The translations under genes and the position numbers were made by a program. From CAVZBW01 sp963778465 (GTDB taxonomy: Bacteria > Actinomycetota > Acidimicrobiia > Acidimicrobiales > RAAP-2), in the NCBI GenBank assembly GCA_963778465.1, contig CAVZUK010000002.1, forward strand, positions 496,001 through 560,000: a stretch of DNA of 64,000 nt, read 5' to 3'. Positions 59,723 to 64,000 of this stretch are shown in pieces (the stretch's first letter is position 1; each line of letters begins with the position of its first letter). The notes beneath the pieces are model-generated. The model made no database searches, was not told the DNA's origin, and saw nothing but the letters and a program-made list of their open reading frames with translations.

Positions 59723-59822
59723 CCAACCGAGCGGTGGACGACAGCACCTCAATGGGCAGGCGTAGCGCGAACGGAGCGCATCGGCGCCGACCAAATCCAA
59801 GCGACGTCGGGCATCGTCGGGG

Positions 59823-59853
59823 CTAACCGGTCCTACGCGACCAACCTGGGACG
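59823..59853 (+). repeat. Left terminal inverted repeat of the ISL3 element
   Basis: Starts CTAACCGG and ends AACCTGGGACG. The transposase stop codon TAG (59835-59833, minus strand) lies inside it. Confidence 0.8.
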
Positions 59854-61152
59854 GCCTCGCAATCGCGTGACCGGTTGAGTCTTCCATGACACGCCGGCAG
59901 CGAGCAGCAGACGCAGCCGGTAGTGGTCAAAGCTGCGGAAGCCCCGGCCGCGACGCTTCACGGCCTTGACGGTGAGGTTGACTGCCTCAGTGGGTCCGTT
60001 CGAGGCGCCAGTGCTGTGGTGAGCAAGGATCTCGGTCTTCCAGCGGCTGAGTGTTCGACCGAGACGCTGCACTTCGAGCACCGAGGAGCCCTTGCACCAG
60101 TCGAGGGTGTCGTCGAGCCGGACCCGGGCCTGGTCAAGGTCGTCGGTCAGATAGATGTCGCGCACCTTCTCCTTGGCGCTCCACGTGTCGGTCACCTCGT
60201 CGAAAGAGTCACCGAGTTGCAGGGCCCCTCGGAGGCGCTCCCATCCCCGCTCGTCGAGCCGTTCGGCTCCCACGAGCAGAAGCTTGCGGACGTCGTAGAG
60301 AGGATCACCCTGCCAACCGCGGCGCTCGAAGGTGGCTTGCTGGACGCGCTGACGACAGCGGGTGACCGCCTGGTTGGCCAGGCGCACCACGTGGAAGGGG
60401 TCCACCACGAGGGTCAGGTCACGCCAGGGCGAGGGACGCAGGCTGAAGGGGTCACTGCGGGTCACCGCCGAGCGGTAACTCTCGTGGGGGTCGATAGAGA
60501 CCACCTCGATCTGGGCCAACCACGACGGCGGCTGCATGGCCATCCACCTGCGCAGATCCTTGGCGTCGCGACCCTCGAACACGTCGAGGAGCGCCCCGGT
60601 CCCGACGTCCACCACGCCGGTGACGAACGACCTTCGGCGCTTCCGGCGGGCGTGGAGGAACACGGTCTCGTCGAGACCAACCATGGTGACGCCCTCGGTG
60701 CGGGCCGGATCGTCGAGAAGCGCTCCACCGACGTCGGTCACGCAGCGCCAGGCGGTCGACCAGGTAACGCCGAGCCGCCGGGCCTCCTGGGCAACCGACG
60801 AGATCTCCTGACCGACCCGTCGGCAGGTCTCCTCTCTCGCCCGGTTGGTGAGCACCCGGCGGGGTTCGGCCAACCAGGAGCGCTCGGTCCACGTCTTGAC
60901 CGAGCATCGGCGATTCGCACAAGCCCAGATGCGCTTGCGCCATCGCAGCACGACCGGCCGCGTGCCCGCCGGCAGATCCCGCAGCGTCACCGTCCGGCGG
61001 TCCTTGGCCCGGGCCGGCTGGCCACACCTCGAGCACCGGGCCCAAGTGGCGACCGTCTCGATGACGTTCACCAGCTCACCGTCAAGCTCCTCGCTGCCGA
61101 TCACCCTGAAGTCGCGCAGGGCCAACAGCGCGACGGTAGGTTCGTCTCCCAC
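59833..61152 (-). CDS. ISL3-family transposase
   Basis: 439 residues from GTG 61152. CSRCGQPARAK and CANRRCSVKTWTERSW form the N-terminal zinc region, then a helix-turn-helix. The DDE acids appear in MVGLDETVF, VVDPFHVVRLAN and the glutamate of GASNGPTEAVNLTVKAVKRR. SFDHYRLRLLL ends the catalytic domain. All motifs are intact, so the enzyme may be active. GAGAGGAGAGG precedes the GTG. The last codons are provided by the left inverted repeat. Confidence 0.95.
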   Translation of the reverse strand: MGDEPTVALLALRDFRVIGSEELDGELVNVIETVATWARCSRCGQPARAKDRRTVTLRDLPAGTRPVVLRWRKRIWACANRRCSVKTWTERSWLAEPRRVLTNRAREETCRRVGQEISSVAQEARRLGVTWSTAWRCVTDVGGALLDDPARTEGVTMVGLDETVFLHARRKRRRSFVTGVVDVGTGALLDVFEGRDAKDLRRWMAMQPPSWLAQIEVVSIDPHESYRSAVTRSDPFSLRPSPWRDLTLVVDPFHVVRLANQAVTRCRQRVQQATFERRGWQGDPLYDVRKLLLVGAERLDERGWERLRGALQLGDSFDEVTDTWSAKEKVRDIYLTDDLDQARVRLDDTLDWCKGSSVLEVQRLGRTLSRWKTEILAHHSTGASNGPTEAVNLTVKAVKRRGRGFRSFDHYRLRLLLAAGVSWKTQPVTRLRGRPRLVA

Positions 61153-61245
61153 AGGGGCCTCTCCTCTCGTAGCCGTCAGACAGCCACGAGATTGGCGAGG
61201 CCCCTGCCTCATGTGGTGGACCTACACCGGGATGTTCAGGAGTGT

Positions 61246-61276
61246 CGTCCCAGGTTCAACGCGATGGGCCGGTTAG
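61246..61276 (-). repeat. Right terminal inverted repeat of the ISL3 element
   Basis: CGTCCCAGGTT (61246-61256) through GCCGGTTAG (61268-61276); reverse complement of the left end with six mismatches. Confidence 0.8.
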
Positions 61277-61711
61277 TGGAATACCTGTGGTCGCTGGTCA
61301 ACACCCGTTGGCATCCAACCAGCTGACCCAGCCCCGCTCCATTTGCGATTCGCCCCTGGGTGCTGCGAGTACGAGTCACCCAAACCCATCTGGAGTTGTG
61401 GCCCTCCATCAAGTGGCCGCCGCTTGCCCCTTCGACGGTAGTGAGGCTGTGGGTCCTGGTTCGGTCGGACCAGTGGCCCGGTCGCGTAGCCTTGAGCTTC
61501 CGCTCGCGCACGTTCTTGTAACCGCCTCCTCATTCCGCGACCGAAGGCAGCCTCTGGGCGGCACCAGCCGCGGGAGCTCTGCCGGCAGGGGGTGGAGCAA
61601 GCCGTCGGCGGGAGGCCCGTCGTGCGACGTTGTGGTGGGCTCGACGCCTGCAACCGAATGGCGAATGATGCGATCCTTGAGCAACCCCGAGAGCTGGAGG
61701 GAGGCGATCCG
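61277..61711. other. 435-base region between the insertion sequence and the PRC-barrel gene
   Basis: No supported gene. It is lower in GC than most of the window. An in-frame upstream extension of the PRC-barrel gene to 61592 exists but lacks a ribosome site and conserved residues. The CTGGT/AACCAG motif near 61291-61323 could be a weak hairpin. Confidence 0.4.
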
Positions 61712-62596
61712 GTGGGGAAGGAGAGCTCAGACGAGCAGCGGGGAAAGCACCATCCGCGATCGCTGAGGCTCCTGCGGGATGAGTTGGCCGCCCGCCGCAC
61801 GATCGCCGGCCAGGTCATCTCCGTGGCACACCTCATGGGACGTCCGGTGCTGGACATTGGCGGCGTGCGGGTGGGGCGCGTCAACGATGTCGTCGTGCGG
61901 TGGGTGACCGGCACCTCGTACCCACGCGTCGTTGCCTTGCTCGTCCGTGCTTCTAAGGGAACCGTCCTCGTCTCCGTGGAGGATCTCACGCTGTTGCAGT
62001 CGAAGGTCACCATCGGCTCATCTGAGCTCAGCGTGGCGAAGCCGGTGCGGCACGAAGGCGACATCGCACTGGCCCGTGACGTTCTCGACCACCAGTTGGT
62101 CGACATCGAAGGCGTCCAGGTGGTCCGAGCTGCGGACGCCTACCTGCTCCGTATCCCCGATGGATGGGAGCTCGCCGGTGTCGACGTCGGCTTTCGCGCA
62201 TTCGCCCGGCGGCTCATTCCCAGACGGCGGGCCTGCCCGACACCTCACCGCGTAATCGATTGGGCCGACCTCCAGACCTTTGTACCCCGGTCGACTGAGG
62301 CCGGACAGCCAGTTCCTCGTGGTCCGTCGACGTCGGCCGGGGAGGTCGGGAGCAGCATCCAGCTGGGCTCACCGGCCAGGGAGGTCCGAAGGCTCCGCGC
62401 CAAGGACGTTGCCGCCATCATCTCGGGGCTCGGCGCTCGCGAGCAGGCGCAGATGGCGACCCTGGTCGCTCCGCCGGCCGCCGCTCAGGCGTTGGCGAGC
62501 CTGAAAGCGGAGCAGCGGGACGCCCTCCTCGCCGAGCTCGACGAGGGTGACCGCGCTCGGCTGCTCAGGCTGTTGCAACGAAGCAGCTCCCCCTGA
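61712..62596 (+). CDS. PRC-barrel and MgtE-N-like domain protein
   Basis: 294 residues. From about residue 30 a PRC-barrel appears (MGRPVLDIGGVRVGRVNDVVV, then a second copy VDIEGVQVVRAADAYLL). The C-terminus (RLRAKDVAAIISGLGAREQAQM, LDEGDRARLLRLL) resembles the MgtE intracellular N-domain. Longer relatives continue with CBS domains; here the chain ends after the MgtE-N part. It is coupled by position to the Nramp-type transporter 56 bases downstream and is probably its regulator. GTG 61712 follows AGGGAGG by seven bases. Confidence 0.8.
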   Translation: MGKESSDEQRGKHHPRSLRLLRDELAARRTIAGQVISVAHLMGRPVLDIGGVRVGRVNDVVVRWVTGTSYPRVVALLVRASKGTVLVSVEDLTLLQSKVTIGSSELSVAKPVRHEGDIALARDVLDHQLVDIEGVQVVRAADAYLLRIPDGWELAGVDVGFRAFARRLIPRRRACPTPHRVIDWADLQTFVPRSTEAGQPVPRGPSTSAGEVGSSIQLGSPAREVRRLRAKDVAAIISGLGAREQAQMATLVAPPAAAQALASLKAEQRDALLAELDEGDRARLLRLLQRSSSP

Positions 62597-62652
62597 CAAG
62601 CCCACCGGTCTCGGCGCGGCCGGAGGCATCTCGCGTCCGAAAGCGCTGGACG

Positions 62653-63867
62653 GTGCGGGTCCTGGCGGTGCTCGCCATTCTCGGACCCGGTCTCATCGCC
62701 GCCAATGCCGGGAACGACGCCGGGGGGATCCTCACCTATGCGAGCGCCGGCTCGCAGTTCGGCTACCGGACGCTCTTCTTGATGGTCCTTGTGACCGTGG
62801 CGTTGGTGGTCGTCCAGGAGATGTGCTCCCGGCTCGGTGTCTACACCGGAGAGGGGCTCGGCGGCCTGATCCGGGAGCAGTTCTCGGTCCCGAGCACCAT
62901 GGGTGCCCTTTTACTCCTGCTCATCGCCAACGCCGGACTGACGGTGAGCGAGTTCGCCGGCGTGGGTGCGGCGATGCAGATCTTCGGCGTCTCTCCGTAC
63001 ATTTCGGTACCGATCGCCGCGGTCGGCGTGTGGGGGCTGACCGTCCTCGGGAGCTACTCACGGGCCGAGAGGCTCTTCCTCGTCCTGACCCTGGCCTTCC
63101 TGACCTATCCGATCGCCGCATTCTTGGGCCATCCCAACACCAAGCAGGTGTTCAGCAACTTGCTCTGGCCGCACTTCCTGCACACACACGCATTCCTGTT
63201 GATCGCCGTCGCCCTCATCGGGACCACGATCACGCCGTACATGCAGTTCTACGTGGCGTCAGCGGTGGTGGACAAGGGAGTGAAGCCGTCCGGCTACCGA
63301 GGCGAGCTCATCGACACGGTGAGCGGTGCCATCTGGAGCGATGTGATCAGCATCTTCATCATCGTGGCCACGGCGGCAGCGATCGGGGGAAGCGGTGCGT
63401 TGCACAGTGCTCGACAAGCGGCGGCGGCTCTGGAGCCCGCGGTGGGTGCGGCAGCTCCGGCGCTGTTCGGCTTCGGCCTGCTCGGTGCATCATTGCTCGC
63501 TGCCTCCGTGGTACCACTCTCGACTTCCTACGCCATCGCCGACGCCGTCGGGGCGCCCCGCTCGGTGTCGGCGAGCTTCCGACAGGCGCCACTCTTCTAC
63601 GGCCTCTTCACGCTCCAGATCGTGGTCGGTGCAGCCATCGCCCTCGCTCCGGGAAATCTCGTCGCCCTCGTGGTCAACGCACAGGTTCTGAACGGGATCA
63701 TCACTCCCTTGCTGCTGACCTACGTGCTCATCCTGGCGAATCGCAAGAGCGTGCTCGGAGGCGCCGCCAACGGCCGGATCTTCAAGTGGGTGGCGACCGT
63801 GTGTGTCGCCGTGGTCGGGCTCTTGTCGTTCGTGGTATTGGTCCAGACTGTGGTCGGTGCCGTGTGA
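62653..63867 (+). CDS. Nramp-family divalent metal transporter, atypical metal motifs
   Basis: 404 residues, about 11 membrane segments. The family TM1 motif DPGN is NAGNDAGG (GPGLIAANAGNDAGGI) and the TM6 MPH motif reads TTITPYMQFYVAS, without the sulfur ligand. These differences resemble Nramp-related transporters for non-Mn/Fe ions such as Mg2+ or Al3+, as known in the NRMT clade, but the metal is not established here. TM1 begins immediately after GTG 62653, so the N-terminus may be longer. The PRC-barrel/MgtE-N partner upstream supports a Mg2+-type role. Confidence 0.85.
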   Translation: MRVLAVLAILGPGLIAANAGNDAGGILTYASAGSQFGYRTLFLMVLVTVALVVVQEMCSRLGVYTGEGLGGLIREQFSVPSTMGALLLLLIANAGLTVSEFAGVGAAMQIFGVSPYISVPIAAVGVWGLTVLGSYSRAERLFLVLTLAFLTYPIAAFLGHPNTKQVFSNLLWPHFLHTHAFLLIAVALIGTTITPYMQFYVASAVVDKGVKPSGYRGELIDTVSGAIWSDVISIFIIVATAAAIGGSGALHSARQAAAALEPAVGAAAPALFGFGLLGASLLAASVVPLSTSYAIADAVGAPRSVSASFRQAPLFYGLFTLQIVVGAAIALAPGNLVALVVNAQVLNGIITPLLLTYVLILANRKSVLGGAANGRIFKWVATVCVAVVGLLSFVVLVQTVVGAV

Positions 63868-63941
63868 GCTCCAGACCGTCAGTGTTGATGACAGCGGAGT
63901 TGATCGTGCGCCGATCGTCTCGGGTTGACGAGGAGGTTCCA

Positions 63942-64000
63942 TGACCGAGCTGATGCAGGTCGCCGCCAAGCACCGGCGGCGGCTGAACGAGATCGTCAGG
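63942..64000 (+). CDS. Probable ABC1/UbiB-family kinase, N-terminal fragment
   Basis: The gene starts at ATG 63942 after GAGGAGG and runs out of the window. The 19 visible residues (MTELMQVAAKHRRRLNEIVR) match the typical opening of ABC1/UbiB-type atypical kinases. It begins 75 bases after the Nramp gene stop. Confidence 0.45.

Larger units (their letters stand above)
59823..61276. mobile_element. ISL3-family insertion sequence, complete, 1454 bp
   Basis: The element is bounded by imperfect 31-bp inverted ends (25 of 31 positions match): left 59823-59853 and right 61246-61276, sharing CTAACCGG at the tip and AACCTGGGACG inside. It contains one uninterrupted transposase gene on the minus strand. 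Length and layout fit ISL3 elements. No 8-bp target duplication is visible (CGTCGGGG left, TGGAATAC right), so it may have been moved by recombination or be old. Confidence 0.85.

Noticed and set aside
59815..61284. 8-bp target duplication of the ISL3 element
   Set aside because: Flanks CGTCGGGG and TGGAATAC do not match. An ACGCGA match near the tips lies inside the inverted repeats and is part of them.
1..64000. tRNA, rRNA or riboswitch genes
   Set aside because: I looked for cloverleaf ends, conserved rRNA stretches and known aptamer cores in the non-coding gaps and found none by eye. A tRNAscan-SE/Infernal run would be decisive.

Overview
The window is about 64 kb of very GC-rich DNA (GC not counted; most third codon positions are G or C). 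Start codons are often GTG, genes are packed with 4-base stop/start overlaps (GTGA, ATGA, TTGA), and several genes have a TANNNT -10 box 6-8 bases before the start codon, the leaderless arrangement common in Actinomycetota. Gene content is acyl-CoA dehydrogenases, CaiB/BaiF CoA-transferases, SDRs, amidohydrolases, a 3-ketosteroid-dehydrogenase-like flavoprotein, a Rieske oxygenase, a P450 with a separate 3Fe-4S ferredoxin, and branched-chain-amino-acid-type ABC transporters. This suggests a heterotrophic, probably uncultured actinobacterium (Acidimicrobiia-like is my guess) specialised in CoA-linked breakdown of alicyclic, steroid/terpenoid or aromatic acids. No rRNA, tRNA or CRISPR was recognised.

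Layout. 1-2942: thiolase 3' end, acyl-CoA dehydrogenase, and an SDR plus TetR regulator on the minus strand. 3060-9005: a tightly overlapped operon of a four-subunit 2-oxoacid:ferredoxin oxidoreductase (gamma, delta, alpha, beta), an acyl-CoA ligase lacking the usual A10 lysine, and two TIM-barrel epimerase/isomerase-like genes (the first frameshifted). 9082-14438: two amidohydrolases flanking a lower-GC patch (about 10.3-13.2 kb) with a DUF2867-type epimerase and a SnoaL-like protein. 14545-22580 (minus): two Gfo/Idh oxidoreductases, an SDR, two periplasmic-binding-type proteins (one without a signal peptide) and a pair of M24 metallopeptidase-fold proteins, one with intact metal ligands and one without. 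22658-28359: SnoaL proteins, SDRs, a frameshifted hotdog thioesterase, an EthD-like protein, a 3Fe-4S ferredoxin and a DUF35-thiolase fusion. 28561-34063: flavoprotein, degenerate alpha/beta hydrolase, Rieske oxygenase, amidohydrolase, CMD-family protein. 34110-43060: 3-hydroxyisobutyrate-dehydrogenase-like protein, cupin, a LivH-LivM-LivG fusion with separate LivF, ligase, CoA-transferase, enoyl-CoA hydratase. 43075-50356: secreted protein, NDH-2-like dehydrogenase, ABC-2 exporter, P450, APC permease. 50471-56357: two probable paired acyl-CoA dehydrogenases and a CoA-transferase.

From about 56.6 kb the character changes: universal stress protein, membrane-anchored lipid kinase, remains of an amino-acid permease, a complete ISL3-family insertion sequence with 31-bp inverted ends, a PRC-barrel/MgtE-N protein next to an atypical Nramp transporter, and the start of a probable ABC1/UbiB kinase. 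This looks like an accessory stress/metal segment.

Working together (inference): Liv-type uptake, CoA ligation or CoA transfer, paired FadE dehydrogenation, hydration, SDR oxidation and thiolase/aldolase cleavage would form one or more beta-oxidation-like routes, with the flavoprotein, Rieske oxygenase and P450 handling ring oxidation. Recurrent +1/-1 breaks in GC-rich tracts look more like sequence errors than decay, but need read-level checks.
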